Source: Candidatus Sulfotelmatobacter kueseliae
Lineage (GTDB): Bacteria > Acidobacteriota > Terriglobia > Terriglobales > Acidobacteriaceae
DNA: 47,039 bases
Direction of reading: 5' to 3'
Assembly: GCA_900290255.1 (NCBI GenBank)
Contig: OMOD01000156.1
Coordinates: 1 to 47,039 of the forward strand
The translations under genes and the position numbers were made by a program. Positions 1-8,429 of this stretch are shown here, piece after piece (position 1 is the first letter of the stretch; every line of letters starts with the position of its first letter). The notes under the pieces are model-generated. The model was not told the DNA's origin. It ran no database searches and was given only the letters and a program-made list of their open reading frames with translations.

Positions 1-342
1 ACGGACGTGGGCACCGGCCTGGTCGGCGCGCCCGAGTGCGGCGACGTCATGAAGCTGCAGATCAAGGTCAACCGCGAAACCAACGTCATCGAAGACGCCA
101 AGTTCAAGACCTTCGGCTGCGGTTCGGCTATCGCCTCGTCTTCGCTGGCTACCGAGTGGGTCAAGGGCAAGACCATTGACGAAGCCCTCACGATCAAGAA
201 CACTGAGATCGTGAGGGAACTGTCTCTGCCGCCGGTGAAGATCCATTGCTCGGTACTGGCCGAAGACGCCATCCGGGCCGCCATAGGAGATTGGAAGAAG
301 AAACAGGGAGCTGCCAAGCCGGTGGCCGTTGAGGCACAATAG
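1..342 (+). CDS. iscU: IscU, Fe-S cluster scaffold (5' truncated)
   Basis: Scaffold on which IscS-derived sulfur and iron are built into [2Fe-2S] clusters in the cytoplasm. The window opens inside the gene; the frame is open from base 1 and about 30 N-terminal residues are missing. All three cluster-ligand cysteines are visible, in PECGD, FGCGSA and IHCSV. The LPPVK motif bound by HscA is present just before IHCSV, which fits the hscB and hscA genes downstream. Identity is very clear from the near-canonical stretch KFKTFGCGSAIASSSLATEW. iscR and iscS probably lie upstream, outside the window. A 60-bp spacer filled by a stuttering palindrome separates it from iscA. Confidence 0.97.
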   Translation, partial: TDVGTGLVGAPECGDVMKLQIKVNRETNVIEDAKFKTFGCGSAIASSSLATEWVKGKTIDEALTIKNTEIVRELSLPPVKIHCSVLAEDAIRAAIGDWKKKQGAAKPVAVEAQ

Positions 343-395
343 CTCTGAGCTTCGAGCGATGAGATGTGAGATTGCTCGTAGCTCATAGCTCAAGG
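343..395. repeat. Stuttering inverted repeat S1 (iscU-iscA spacer)
   Basis: The left arm repeats the word GAGC/GAG (CTGAGCTTCGAGCGATGAG). The right arm carries the complement (GCTCGTAGCTCATAGCTCAA). The arms pair imperfectly around a short loop and fill almost the whole spacer. It shares its layout, but not its sequence, with other spacers in this window. Confidence 0.6.
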
Positions 396-402
396 CTGGC
401 AT

Positions 403-777
403 ATGACAACTGCAACGGAGCAAACTACACCACAGGCCGCTGCGAAGGGAATCGTCGTTACTGAGAAGGCGATCGCGAAGATTCGCAGTGCGATGGCCAA
501 GGAGGGCATCTCGCCCGAGCAGGGCGGCTTGCGCCTGGGCGTGCAGGGCGGCGGGTGTTCGGGCCTGAGTTATAACATCCGCTTCGACACGCAGCCGCGG
601 GAGCGGGACCGGATCTTTCAGTTTGGCGACGTGCGCGTGTTCGTGGACCCGAAATCATTCATCTACCTGCACGGCATGACCCTCGATTATCAGGAAACGC
701 TGATGCAACAGGGCTTTGTGTTCGTGAATCCACAGGCCACAAAATCGTGCGGCTGTGGAACTTCGTTCTCCGCCTGA
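403..777 (+). CDS. iscA: IscA-type A-type Fe-S carrier
   Basis: A 124-residue HesB/IscA-family protein that accepts or delivers Fe-S clusters after assembly on IscU. The three family cysteines are present: Cys52 in GGGCSGLSY, and Cys116 and Cys118 in the C-terminal SCGCGTSF. The first 15 residues form a polar, alanine-rich extension before the conserved domain. It is second in the ISC operon, where IscA normally sits. A SufA or ErpA paralogue is possible by sequence alone, but the neighbours favour IscA. Confidence 0.95.
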   Translation: MTTATEQTTPQAAAKGIVVTEKAIAKIRSAMAKEGISPEQGGLRLGVQGGGCSGLSYNIRFDTQPRERDRIFQFGDVRVFVDPKSFIYLHGMTLDYQETLMQQGFVFVNPQATKSCGCGTSFSA

Positions 778-784
778 TCGGATC

Positions 785-823
785 GTGTGGGCGCGGGCGA
801 CCCGCCCGCGCGGCCTGCGCCAC
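785..823. repeat. P-type double-hairpin element (P1, intergenic)
   Basis: GTGTGGGCGCGGGCG is followed by ACC and CGCCCGCGC, forming a very GC-rich stem. A second short stem (GGC, TGC, GCC) follows. The layout GTGTGG + hairpin 1 + hairpin 2 matches the copies at 36550-36601 and 39571-39633. It lies between iscA and hscB. Confidence 0.65.
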
Positions 824-892
824 CGGACAACCTTGCGCCAGCAAACAGGCTCGGGCTCGCGTGTGCGATGTGTGAGGAAGAGGAACTAGAAA

Positions 893-1648
893 GTGATGAC
901 CAAGTCTGCCTTAACCACAATCAGCGTGAAGCCGTTACCGGAGGACACGCATTCCTGCTGGTCGTGCGGATCGATGCGCGCCGCGCATTTCTGCGGATCC
1001 TGCGGCAAGGTGCAGCCCCCGGCTCCCGTGGACTATTTCACTTTTTTCGGTCTGCCGCCCAAGCTCAATCTTGACGTTGCGGCATTAGAGAAAGACTTCT
1101 ACGAACTGAGCCGCAGGCTCCATCCCGACCTGAATGCCACGGCCGGTAGCGAGGAGCAGCAGTGGAGCCTGGAACAAAGTTCCATGCTCAACGATGCGTA
1201 CCGCACCTTGCGCGATCCCATCAAGCGCACGGGGTATCTGCTGCACCTGGAGGGGGTCGCGCTCGAAGAGCAATCGAAAAGCGCGACCGAACAGGCCCGG
1301 GCCACGGGAGAGATTAAGAAACAGATCGTCCCGGCGGATCTGCTCGAGGAAGTCTTCGAGTTGAACCTGGAACTCGAAGAACTGCGCATGAACCGGAACA
1401 TGGGCGAAGACGATCCCGCGCTGGTGGCAGAAATTGGAAAGCAGAAACTCGCACTCGAGTCCAAGCACGAGGCACTCCTCGACGAACTGAGAAAGTGCTG
1501 GGCCGCATGGGACAGCCTGATCGACCGCAGCCAGGCCGGAAGCGCCGAAGAACGCGCGCAGGTGACCGGCAAGATGGTGGATGTGCTGAACCGCCGCAAC
1601 TACATCCGAAATCTGGTGAGGGATGTGAATGCGGCGCTGGAGAGCTGA
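893..1648 (+). CDS. hscB: HscB J-domain co-chaperone with N-terminal CxxC-CxxC
   Basis: J-protein that brings IscU to the HscA chaperone and stimulates its ATPase. Residues about 47-120 form the J domain with the HPD tripeptide at 77-79 (RRLHPDL). The rest matches the HscB C-terminal helical bundle that binds IscU. Unusually, residues 22-37 hold CWSCG...CGSCG, a four-cysteine metal-binding module. The E. coli protein lacks it, but the eukaryotic mitochondrial homologue HSC20 has one. A GTG at 893 and an ATG at 896 are both possible starts; the GAGGAAGAGGA Shine-Dalgarno ending near 884 suits GTG slightly better. At 251 residues it is longer than E. coli HscB (about 171) because of this N-terminus and an enlarged C-terminal part. 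Confidence 0.95.
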   Translation: MMTKSALTTISVKPLPEDTHSCWSCGSMRAAHFCGSCGKVQPPAPVDYFTFFGLPPKLNLDVAALEKDFYELSRRLHPDLNATAGSEEQQWSLEQSSMLNDAYRTLRDPIKRTGYLLHLEGVALEEQSKSATEQARATGEIKKQIVPADLLEEVFELNLELEELRMNRNMGEDDPALVAEIGKQKLALESKHEALLDELRKCWAAWDSLIDRSQAGSAEERAQVTGKMVDVLNRRNYIRNLVRDVNAALES

Positions 1649-1649
1649 G

Positions 1650-1740
1650 GAATTTAGTAATTGGGAAATTGAGTAATTGCGTAATTTGAACCTGGTGTTC
1701 AATTACCCAATCACCAAATTACACAATTACTCAATTATTT
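1650..1740. repeat. Stuttering inverted repeat S2 (AATTA word)
   Basis: The left arm is built from variants of AGTAATTG/GGAAATTG. The right arm is built from CAATTACC/AAATTACAC. The centre is GAAC-CTGGT-GTTC. The repeat fills the whole hscB-hscA spacer and ends directly at the hscA ATG, so no Shine-Dalgarno is left. The same word recurs at 14378-14650 and 24910-25012. Confidence 0.85.
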
Positions 1741-3636
1741 ATGGATCACATCGTCGGCATTGACCTCGGCACCACCAATTCTTTGGTGGCGTTCATGGAG
1801 GGGGAAACGCCTGTCGTGATTCCGGGTGACGACGGCTCGAATCTGCTTCCCTCTGTGGTCGCGCTCGATGGCAACAGCCAGCCCGTGATTGGGAATGCCG
1901 CCCGCCGGCATCTCATCGAGACCCCGGAGCGCGCGGTCTACTCGATCAAGCGCCTGATGGGACGCGGCGTGGAGGACATTCAGGACGAACTGAAGCTTTT
2001 TCCTTTCCGCATGGCGGAAGATCTGCAGCCGGGCGAAGTGCTCCGCATCAAGTTGGGAGAGAAGACGTTCACTCCGCCGGAGATTTCTGCCCTCATTCTT
2101 CGCCAGCTCAAACGCAATGCGGAGCGATATTTCGGCGGGCCGGTCACAAAGGCGGTCATCACGGTTCCTGCCTACTTCAACGACGCGCAGCGGCAGGCCA
2201 CGAAAGATGCTGGGCGCATCGCTGGTCTTGATGTCCTCCGTCTGGTGAACGAGCCGACCGCTGCGTCACTGGCCTATGGGCTCGACAAGAAGCAGAACGG
2301 CATCGTCGCGGTCTATGACCTCGGCGGCGGCACTTTCGATATCTCGATCCTCAAGCTGCACGACGGAATCTTCGAGGTCATCGCCACCAATGGCGATACG
2401 CATCTAGGCGGCGACGACATTGACAATCTGCTGATCACCATCGCGCTCGACGATATCCGCGGTGACCTGGGTCTCGACCTCCGCCGCAAGGCGGAAGCTG
2501 TCCAGGCGATTCGCCAAGCCGTCATCGAAGCCAAGATTGCTCTGTCTTCGCAGGCGGGGGTGAAGCTCGATATCGAACTGCCCGCCGGCAAGCGCTATCA
2601 GCGGGAAATAACCCGCGAGCAGTTCGAGCAGTTGATTCAGCCCATCATTGAACGCACTGCCGGTCCCTGCAAACAGGCGATGAAAGACGCGGGTCTCAAA
2701 CCCGAACAGATCGATGAAGTGGTACTGGTCGGTGGTTCGACCCGCATTCCGAAAGTCCGCGCATTGGTCAAGGAACTATTCCATCGCGAGCCGCACACCG
2801 ATCTGAATCCCGACGAAGTGGTGGCTCTGGGCGCGGCTGTGCAGGCGAACATTCTCGGCGGTGGCTCTCAAGCGACGGAAAACATGCTGCTGCTTGATGT
2901 GACCCCTCTTTCGCTGGGCATCGAGGTCGCAGGTGGCGTGACCGACAAGATCATTCTACGGAATTCGACGATCCCGGCCTCGGCCACGCAGTTCTATACC
3001 ACCCAGGTCGATGGGCAGGCGAACGTAGCCATCCATGTGTTGCAGGGAGAGCGGGAACTGGCCAAGGATTGCCGCTCGCTGGCGCGCTTCGATCTCAAGG
3101 GAATTCCGCCCATGGCAGCCGGCATCCCGCGGGTTGAGGTGAAGTTCCTGATTGATGCCAACGGCATTCTGCACGTCTCCGCGCGCGAGCAGCGCAGCGG
3201 CAAGGAAGCCGAGATTCAGGTGCAGCCTAGTTACGGGCTCACCGACGAACAGGTCGAGGGCATGATTCTCGACTCGTTCGACAATGCCGAGGAAGATTTT
3301 CGGCGGCGCCAGTTGATCGAAGCCCGCAACGAGGCCGCAACAATTCTTGCGGCGTTGGAAAAAGGCAAGAAGAGTGCCGCGTGGGGCGTTCTCACTACCG
3401 ACGAAAAGAAGCAGATCGCGAAGATGGAGAAGGCTCTGGCCGCGGTCCATGCCGAAGATGATTATGCGGCGATCCGCAAAGCGATCGACGCGCTCAACCA
3501 GGGCACGATGAGGTTGGCCGAGTTGATGATGGACACCGCGGTTTCGACCGCGCTCAAAGGCAAAAGCATGGACGAGGCGGATCTGGGCGAAGGCCCGACC
3601 GCGCCGCATCCCATGGCGAAAGCGGAGTTTGAGTGA
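1741..3636 (+). CDS. hscA: HscA, Hsp70-type chaperone of the ISC system
   Basis: ATP-dependent Hsp70 paralogue that binds the LPPVK motif of IscU and promotes cluster release. It is 631 residues, the usual length. The nucleotide-binding domain begins with [15 protein letters not shown] and contains [34 protein letters not shown] and [12 protein letters not shown]. The substrate domain starts near [17 protein letters not shown]. The family call as HscA rather than DnaK rests on the operon position and the shorter C-terminus with no GGMP-type tail. The ATG has no Shine-Dalgarno because repeat S2 abuts it, so translation may depend on coupling or structure. Confidence 0.96.
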   Translation: MDHIVGIDLGTTNSLVAFMEGETPVVIPGDDGSNLLPSVVALDGNSQPVIGNAARRHLIETPERAVYSIKRLMGRGVEDIQDELKLFPFRMAEDLQPGEVLRIKLGEKTFTPPEISALILRQLKRNAERYFGGPVTKAVITVPAYFNDAQRQATKDAGRIAGLDVLRLVNEPTAASLAYGLDKKQNGIVAVYDLGGGTFDISILKLHDGIFEVIATNGDTHLGGDDIDNLLITIALDDIRGDLGLDLRRKAEAVQAIRQAVIEAKIALSSQAGVKLDIELPAGKRYQREITREQFEQLIQPIIERTAGPCKQAMKDAGLKPEQIDEVVLVGGSTRIPKVRALVKELFHREPHTDLNPDEVVALGAAVQANILGGGSQATENMLLLDVTPLSLGIEVAGGVTDKIILRNSTIPASATQFYTTQVDGQANVAIHVLQGERELAKDCRSLARFDLKGIPPMAAGIPRVEVKFLIDANGILHVSAREQRSGKEAEIQVQPSYGLTDEQVEGMILDSFDNAEEDFRRRQLIEARNEAATILAALEKGKKSAAWGVLTTDEKKQIAKMEKALAAVHAEDDYAAIRKAIDALNQGTMRLAELMMDTAVSTALKGKSMDEADLGEGPTAPHPMAKAEFE

Positions 3637-3667
3637 CGGTCAGGAATGAAATCGCTGCGGAGGAAAC

Positions 3668-4012
3668 ATGACGATCAAGCTGAGCTATGTGATCGAGTTC
3701 GTCGCCGACATGGACCGCGCCGTGAAGTTTTATCGGGACGTAATGGGTTTGGCCTTGAAGTTTCAGTCACCGGGATGGAGCGAGTTTGCCACCGGCGAAA
3801 CAACGCTCGGGCTGCATCCGGCTTCGGACAAGAACGCTCCGGGCAAAGTTGAAATCGGGTTTAATGTGGCCAATCTTGCGCAGTTCTACGACGAGATGAG
3901 GGCCAAGGGAGTGAAGTTCCCCATGCCGCCGAAGAAGCAGGATTTTGGCGGGATGTTGGCGCAATTTGAGGATTCTGAAGGCGCTCATGTGAGTGTGGGC
4001 GGAGAGAATTAA
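3668..4012 (+). CDS. VOC-superfamily (glyoxalase/bleomycin-resistance fold) protein
   Basis: A 114-residue single-module vicinal-oxygen-chelate protein. The beta-alpha-beta-beta-beta pattern is visible: LSYVIEFVADMDRAVKFYRDVMGL near the start, then a second half beginning KVEIGFNVANLAQFYDEMRAKG. Members bind a metal and act as lyases, dioxygenases or binding proteins; the substrate cannot be told here. A good Shine-Dalgarno (GGAGGAAAC) precedes the ATG at 3668. It lies 31 bp after hscA and 11 bp before fdx, so it is co-transcribed inside the ISC operon, although it is not a standard ISC gene. Confidence 0.85.
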   Translation: MTIKLSYVIEFVADMDRAVKFYRDVMGLALKFQSPGWSEFATGETTLGLHPASDKNAPGKVEIGFNVANLAQFYDEMRAKGVKFPMPPKKQDFGGMLAQFEDSEGAHVSVGGEN

Positions 4013-4023
4013 CAGGAGTATTC

Positions 4024-4437
4024 ATGGCTGACGAAAAAACACAAGGAGCTGGCACGTTGACCGAAGAGGCCCCCGGCGAAAACACGGTGCAAGTCACGTT
4101 CCTTCCCGAAGGGAAGACCGTGCAGTTCGAACACGGCAAATTGCCCTACGAGGAGCACGGCAAGGAGCAATCACTTCTCGACGTGGCTTTGAATTTCGGC
4201 GTTCCGCTGGACCATGCCTGCGGCGGCAACTGCGCCTGCACGACCTGCCACGTGTGGGTAAAGGAAGGCGCCGAGAATCTGTCCGAAATGGACGACGACG
4301 AGGCCGACCGGTTGGACATGGCTGCCGATCTGCAGTTAAACTCGCGTCTCGGCTGCCAGGCGCAGATCGTCAAGCCCGGCAAGGTGGTGGTCGAAATCCC
4401 GGCCTGGAACAGGAATTACATTTCTGAAGAACACTAG
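4024..4437 (+). CDS. fdx: ISC-type [2Fe-2S] ferredoxin
   Basis: Adrenodoxin-like ferredoxin that supplies electrons to ISC assembly. Cluster ligands are Cys66, Cys72 and Cys75 in ACGGNCACTTCHVW plus Cys111 in RLGCQAQI, the C-x5-C-x2-C...C pattern. A fifth cysteine, Cys70, lies inside the loop. The protein is 137 residues; the first 20 or so are an acidic, low-complexity extension not seen in E. coli Fdx (111 residues). The Shine-Dalgarno AGGAG is 6 bp before the ATG. It is followed by a stuttering palindrome and then iscX. Confidence 0.95.
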   Translation: MADEKTQGAGTLTEEAPGENTVQVTFLPEGKTVQFEHGKLPYEEHGKEQSLLDVALNFGVPLDHACGGNCACTTCHVWVKEGAENLSEMDDDEADRLDMAADLQLNSRLGCQAQIVKPGKVVVEIPAWNRNYISEEH

Positions 4438-4442
4438 AAGCT

Positions 4443-4540
4443 AAGGTTTCGAAGTTTCAAGGTTGCAAGGTTTCAATGTCAAAACTTTCGGCGAGGAATT
4501 GGCGGGTTCCTCTGAAACCTTGAAACTGCGAAACTTTGAA
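4443..4540. repeat. Stuttering inverted repeat S3 (GTTTCAAG word)
   Basis: The left arm repeats GGTTTC/AGTTTCAAGG/TTGCAAGG. The right arm repeats CTGAAACCTTGAAACTGCG and AACTTTGAAGC. They form a long imperfect hairpin between fdx and iscX. A single-arm version of the same word lies at 22438-22476. Confidence 0.8.
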
Positions 4541-4565
4541 GCCTGAGACCCTGAGGAGCACCGAG

Positions 4566-4787
4566 ATGCCCAAGCAATTCACCTGGGACGACGCGGAAGA
4601 CATCGGCATCCTGCTTTCCGAAAGCCATCCCGAGCTTGATCCTCTGGCCGTGCGCTTTACCGACCTGCACCGCTACGTGACGGAATTGCCCGGCTTCGCC
4701 GGCGATCCGAAAGCCTCGAACGAAGGCAAGCTGGAAGCGATTCAGATGGCGTGGCACGAGGAATTCCAGGATCGCACCCAAGCCTGA
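4566..4787 (+). CDS. iscX: IscX
   Basis: Small acidic protein (73 residues) of the ISC system that binds IscS and iron and tunes cluster assembly. The start at 4566 gives the canonical N-terminus MPKQFTWDDAEDIGILL. The frame is open from 4536, but those extra ten codons lie partly in repeat S3. GAGGAG lies about 9 bp before the chosen ATG. The conserved aspartate/glutamate-rich segments (WDDAEDI, FTDLHRYV) and the C-terminal AIQMAWHEEF are present. It ends the operon, as in E. coli. Confidence 0.95.
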   Translation: MPKQFTWDDAEDIGILLSESHPELDPLAVRFTDLHRYVTELPGFAGDPKASNEGKLEAIQMAWHEEFQDRTQA

Positions 4788-4864
4788 CGCACGCGACCAG
4801 ACACGAACGAAACTGCCGCAGATAGAAGCCCGTCTTTTTCGCCGATCAAGGTGGCGGTCTTTTC

Positions 4865-5905
4865 TCAGCTAACTGGAACCGGAGCCGTCTCTTCTACATT
4901 GGCCTCGCGCAGGAATTTCGCCGCTTCCTCGGGTGGAGTGGGGTTGATATAGAAACCAGTGCCCCACTCGAATCCCGCCGTCTTGGTCAGCTTTGGCATG
5001 AACTCGATGTGCCAATGATAGTGGTCGTTGGTGGGATCCTGCACCGGCGAGCTGTGGATGACCAGGTTGTAAGGCGGATTGTCGAGCACGCGGTCGGCCC
5101 GCAAAAGCAGATTCTTCATCGACCGAGCCAGGTTCTCGAACATGTGCGACGACGAATTCTCAAACGCGGACTCATGCTGCTTGGGTAGAATCCAGGTCTC
5201 GAACGGGAACCGCGGAGCGTAGGGCGCCAGCGTCACAAAGTTCTCGTTCTCGCCCACCACCCGGCTGCCGCCGTCCATCTCCTGCCGTATGATGTCGCAA
5301 AATACGCAGCGTTCCTTGTAGAGGAAGTATTGCTTGGCTCCCTCCAGTTCCTGGGTCACGTTAATGGGGAGAATCGGCAGCGCAATCAGCTGGGAGTGCG
5401 CATGCTCCAGCGAAGCCCCCGCGGCTTCGCCGTGGTTCTTGAAGATCAGGATGTACTTGAACCGGCGATCCTTCTTCAGATCGAGAATGCGGTCGCGAAA
5501 CGTCCACAGAACGTCTTCGATCCGTTTGGGAGGCAGGGTGGCGAGACTGGCCGTGTGGTCGGGCGTCTCGATAATGACCTCATGCGCCCCAATGCCGTTC
5601 ATGCGGTCGAACATGCCCTCGGCCTGGCGGTTCAGGTTGCCCTCGATGCCCAGGGCGGGAAACTTGTTGGGCACCACGCGGACCGTCCATCCGGGGGTAT
5701 CGCGCTGCGGTGCCGGGCCACCATTCGGGTTGGGACGGTAGGCCTGGATTTCGGGAGGGGTCTTGCTCTCGTTCCCGTAACAGAAGGGACAGAATCCCCC
5801 CTTGATCTTCATGTTTTCTCTAGCAAAATCGGTTGGGCGCTTGGCTCGGTCCGTCGAAATAATTACCCAGCGGCCGACAATAGGATCTTTCCTGAGCTCA
5901 GGCAC
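4865..5905 (-). CDS. galT: Galactose-1-phosphate uridylyltransferase family (GalT)
   Basis: HIT-superfamily nucleotidyltransferase, 346 residues. GalT moves UMP between UDP-glucose and galactose-1-phosphate through a uridylylated histidine. The active-site segment is EHAHSQ (His168, His170, Gln172), which corresponds to the HPHGQ of E. coli GalT. Zinc-site cysteines are Cys39 and Cys42 in FCPFC. Later it carries CVFCD and, near the C-terminus, HYHWHIEFMP. The start is a GTG at 5903-5905 preceded by AAAGGA. The substitution of HPHG by HAHS leaves room for a related activity such as ADP-glucose phosphorylase-like, so family is sure but substrate is not. Confidence 0.88.
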   Translation of the reverse strand: MPELRKDPIVGRWVIISTDRAKRPTDFARENMKIKGGFCPFCYGNESKTPPEIQAYRPNPNGGPAPQRDTPGWTVRVVPNKFPALGIEGNLNRQAEGMFDRMNGIGAHEVIIETPDHTASLATLPPKRIEDVLWTFRDRILDLKKDRRFKYILIFKNHGEAAGASLEHAHSQLIALPILPINVTQELEGAKQYFLYKERCVFCDIIRQEMDGGSRVVGENENFVTLAPYAPRFPFETWILPKQHESAFENSSSHMFENLARSMKNLLLRADRVLDNPPYNLVIHSSPVQDPTNDHYHWHIEFMPKLTKTAGFEWGTGFYINPTPPEEAAKFLREANVEETAPVPVS

Positions 5906-5946
5906 TTAACTGAATCCTTTCAATAGGACTGCGCAAACTTTTTATT

Positions 5947-6396
5947 TTACTCCGCCAAGGAGGCATTGCGAAATACTTCGATCTGCGGGCAGGATGTAGA
6001 ACTTGTATAGTATACGCTGACTATATCGAATCTCCACTGGCACGATGGTGGAAGCCGCCGCAGATATTCTCTTGCCACGGCCGCCACCTCGCGCCGCTTG
6101 TGCCGGTCCACCGCCGCCTCCGGAGGCTTCACATCCCGCGACGTCCGAGTCTTAACTTCAATGAAACAAAGGATATCAGCATCCCAGCCGATCAGATCAA
6201 TCTCCCCGCGGCAGCGCGGCGACCGGAAATTGCGCGCCACGATCACGTAGCCCAGCTTGCGCAGGTGGAAGTACGTGTCTTCTTCGCCGCGAGTACCAAC
6301 GCGCAGGTGCGGTGGCTTGCCGTCAGATTGAAGCGTACGCTGGGAAACCCAATCCAGAGTGCGAACGATGGTTCGAGTGAAACTGACGGGGAGCAT
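5947..6396 (-). CDS. YraN/UPF0102 family nuclease-fold protein
   Basis: A 149-residue protein with the restriction-endonuclease-like core of the YraN family. It has GTRGEEDTYFHLRKLGY, then GEIDLIGWD with the conserved acidic residue, then FIEVKTR (the E-x-K catalytic-type motif). A role in recombination or repair has been proposed for the family; substrates are not established. It has an N-terminal extension of about 30 residues before the usual start of the domain. It is transcribed toward galT with a 41-bp gap. Confidence 0.88.
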   Translation of the reverse strand: MLPVSFTRTIVRTLDWVSQRTLQSDGKPPHLRVGTRGEEDTYFHLRKLGYVIVARNFRSPRCRGEIDLIGWDADILCFIEVKTRTSRDVKPPEAAVDRHKRREVAAVAREYLRRLPPSCQWRFDIVSVYYTSSTSCPQIEVFRNASLAE

Positions 6397-6528
6397 GACT
6401 GCCTGAAACTCTAGCCTAGCTGGAGGGCGACCGGGCCGATGTGACGCGCCTCACAACCTGAGCAATTGAAATCAGGTTCTTCCCAAACCGGGAAGCGGCC
6501 CGCGCACATCGTAAGGATTCGAAAGAAA

Positions 6529-6554
6529 CGGGCGGGGCCCTAAGGCTCCGCCCG
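6529..6554 (-). terminator. Rho-independent terminator of the aminotransferase gene
   Basis: Read on the minus strand, the stem CGGGCGGAGCC / GGCCCCGCCCG with a short loop is followed by TTTCTTT. It lies 27 bp after the aminotransferase stop codon. Confidence 0.8.
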
Positions 6555-6580
6555 CATACCTATTCAAGGAAAACGGCGTC

Positions 6581-7951
6581 TTACACGCCCTTGCCCACGG
6601 CTGTGATGCACTCTTCCAGCACATCCACGGCAACGTCCGCTTCTTCCTTGGTGACCACCAGCGGCGGACACAGCCGGACCGCAGTCGGTCCACAGCCCAG
6701 GAATAGCACGCCGCGTTCGAACGCCATTTCCACGATGCGGTCACGCTCGGTGTGGGCGTGTTCCTTGGTTGTTTTGTCCTTCACGATCTCCACACCGATC
6801 ATCAGACCGCGGCCGCGCACATCGCCCACCAGCTTCAGCTTCGAAGGCCAGTCGGCCATGCGTTTGAGAATGTGATTGCCTACGCTGGCCGCGTTCTCCA
6901 GCAGGTGCTCTCTTTCGATTACGTCCAGTGTCGCCAGGGCAGCCGCAATTGCGACCGGATTGCCGCCAAACGTGGAGGCGTGCGAGCCCGGAACCCAGTC
7001 CATCAATTCCGCGCGGGTTAGGGTGATGCCCAGCGGCATGCCCGAAGCGATGCCCTTCGCCATGCAGACCATGTCAGGCTCGACTCCGCTGTGCTCCACG
7101 GCCCACCATTTGCCGGTGCGTCCCACACCGCTCTGCACTTCATCCACCACCAGAAGGATGCCGTGACGGTCGCAGATTCGCCGCAACTCCTGCATGAAAA
7201 TGTCTGGAGCCACGACGTAGCCGCCTTCGCCCTGAATCGGCTCGACGAAGATGGCTGCCACTTCCTCGGGCGGGAGGGTGGTCTTGAACAGTTTTTCTTC
7301 GATGAAGCGGGCGCAACCGAGAGCGAAGTGGTTGGCCTCCTGCGCGCCGCCTACGCAACCACGGTAGACATCGGGATAACGCACGTGGGTTACGCCCGGC
7401 ACCAGCGGGGCGAAACGCCGCCGCTGCTGCGGTTTTGACGCCGTCAGCGAAAGCGCTCCCATGGTACGGCCGTGAAACGCTCCCCAAAACGCGATCACAT
7501 TTTGCCGCCGGGTATGGTAGCGCGCCAGCTTCAGCGCGCATTCAATCGCCTCCGCGCCGGAGTTGCCGTAGTAGACGCGGTGCGGGCCTTTCATGGGTGC
7601 AATCTTCGAAAGGCGCGCGGCCAGGTCCACCATGCTCTCGTAGTAAAAATCAGTGCCCGACATGTGAATCAGTTCGCCCGCCTGCTTTTGGATGGCGGCG
7701 ACCACATGGGGATGGCAGTGGCCGGTCGAAGTCACGGCGATGCCGGCGGAAAAATCAAAGAATTCGTTGCCGTCAACGTCGGTGACGACGATGCCGCGCC
7801 CGCTCTTAGCCACCATCGGGTAAGAGCGGGTATAGGACGGCGAAATATATTTCTGATCGCCCTCCAGCACGCGCTTGGCGTTGGGGCCGGGCAGGCCGGT
7901 CTTGATCTTTGGTTTCGTAACAACGGGGCCAATCGTGGGTTTCGTAGTCAT
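6581..7951 (-). CDS. Class III PLP-dependent aminotransferase (4-aminobutyrate/ornithine type)
   Basis: A 456-residue fold-type I aminotransferase. Visible motifs: GHCHPHVVAAI near the N-terminus, YYGNSGAEAIECALKLAR (phosphate-binding), FVEPIQGEGGY, VVDEVQSGVGRTG (cofactor aspartate), and the PLP lysine in AKGIASGMPLG. The pattern resembles the 4-aminobutyrate and broad-specificity omega-amino-acid aminotransferases more than ArgD, which is shorter. The start at 7951 is chosen because GGAGGA lies 4 bp upstream; the frame is open four codons further. No metabolic neighbours help. A clear terminator follows it. Confidence 0.85.
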   Translation of the reverse strand: MTTKPTIGPVVTKPKIKTGLPGPNAKRVLEGDQKYISPSYTRSYPMVAKSGRGIVVTDVDGNEFFDFSAGIAVTSTGHCHPHVVAAIQKQAGELIHMSGTDFYYESMVDLAARLSKIAPMKGPHRVYYGNSGAEAIECALKLARYHTRRQNVIAFWGAFHGRTMGALSLTASKPQQRRRFAPLVPGVTHVRYPDVYRGCVGGAQEANHFALGCARFIEEKLFKTTLPPEEVAAIFVEPIQGEGGYVVAPDIFMQELRRICDRHGILLVVDEVQSGVGRTGKWWAVEHSGVEPDMVCMAKGIASGMPLGITLTRAELMDWVPGSHASTFGGNPVAIAAALATLDVIEREHLLENAASVGNHILKRMADWPSKLKLVGDVRGRGLMIGVEIVKDKTTKEHAHTERDRIVEMAFERGVLFLGCGPTAVRLCPPLVVTKEEADVAVDVLEECITAVGKGV

Positions 7952-8429
7952 GGAATCCTCCAAGGCAGCTGTCGGTAGTCAGTTGCCAATTGTCAGTAAA
8001 TGCAACCTCGAAACGCGTGGTCCCGATTTGGACGCACGCAGGCCGAGGCAAATCAGGGCGGAGGAAAGGAATTAATCGCTACCGAACAGGCTGGGACGCA
8101 GACGCGATGGCAGATTGGCCCGGTAACGCCGTGGGCACATCGTACTTCGGCAAACCAGGCAGTGCAGCCGGCACTCGGCCCCGGGTGAATAGGAAAGACG
8201 CGAATTGGAGTTCTTCCGCAGCATCGCAAGCGGTCAACATTACTGATTGATTATAGCTGGAAGCAGTGTCGCGGCGGAACCCCCTTTGGTAACGGCATGG
8301 AAGCCCACTGACCAGGGAAAGTAAACCTAATTTGATTTGGCTGACGAGTGACCAGTTCCTTCGATTTAGAATCCAAGCGGTTGCCCGCCTCGTCTGATAT
8401 CTTTTAGCTTCCCCTGCTTTCTCACGCCA
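7952..8429. other. 478-bp spacer with no recognisable gene
   Basis: This region separates two divergent genes and should hold both promoters. The only structure seen is a one-armed stuttering repeat at about 7964-7997 (words CAGCTGTC, AGTCAGTTGCC, AATTGTCAG). Its word class matches the arms at 11445-11470. No convincing coding region, RNA or strong sigma-70 promoter was found. Confidence 0.5.

Noticed and set aside
1085..1702. 205-codon open frame on the minus strand opposite hscB
   Set aside because: It is the shadow of a GC-rich real gene; it has no recognisable motifs and no Shine-Dalgarno, and hscB on the plus strand is certain.
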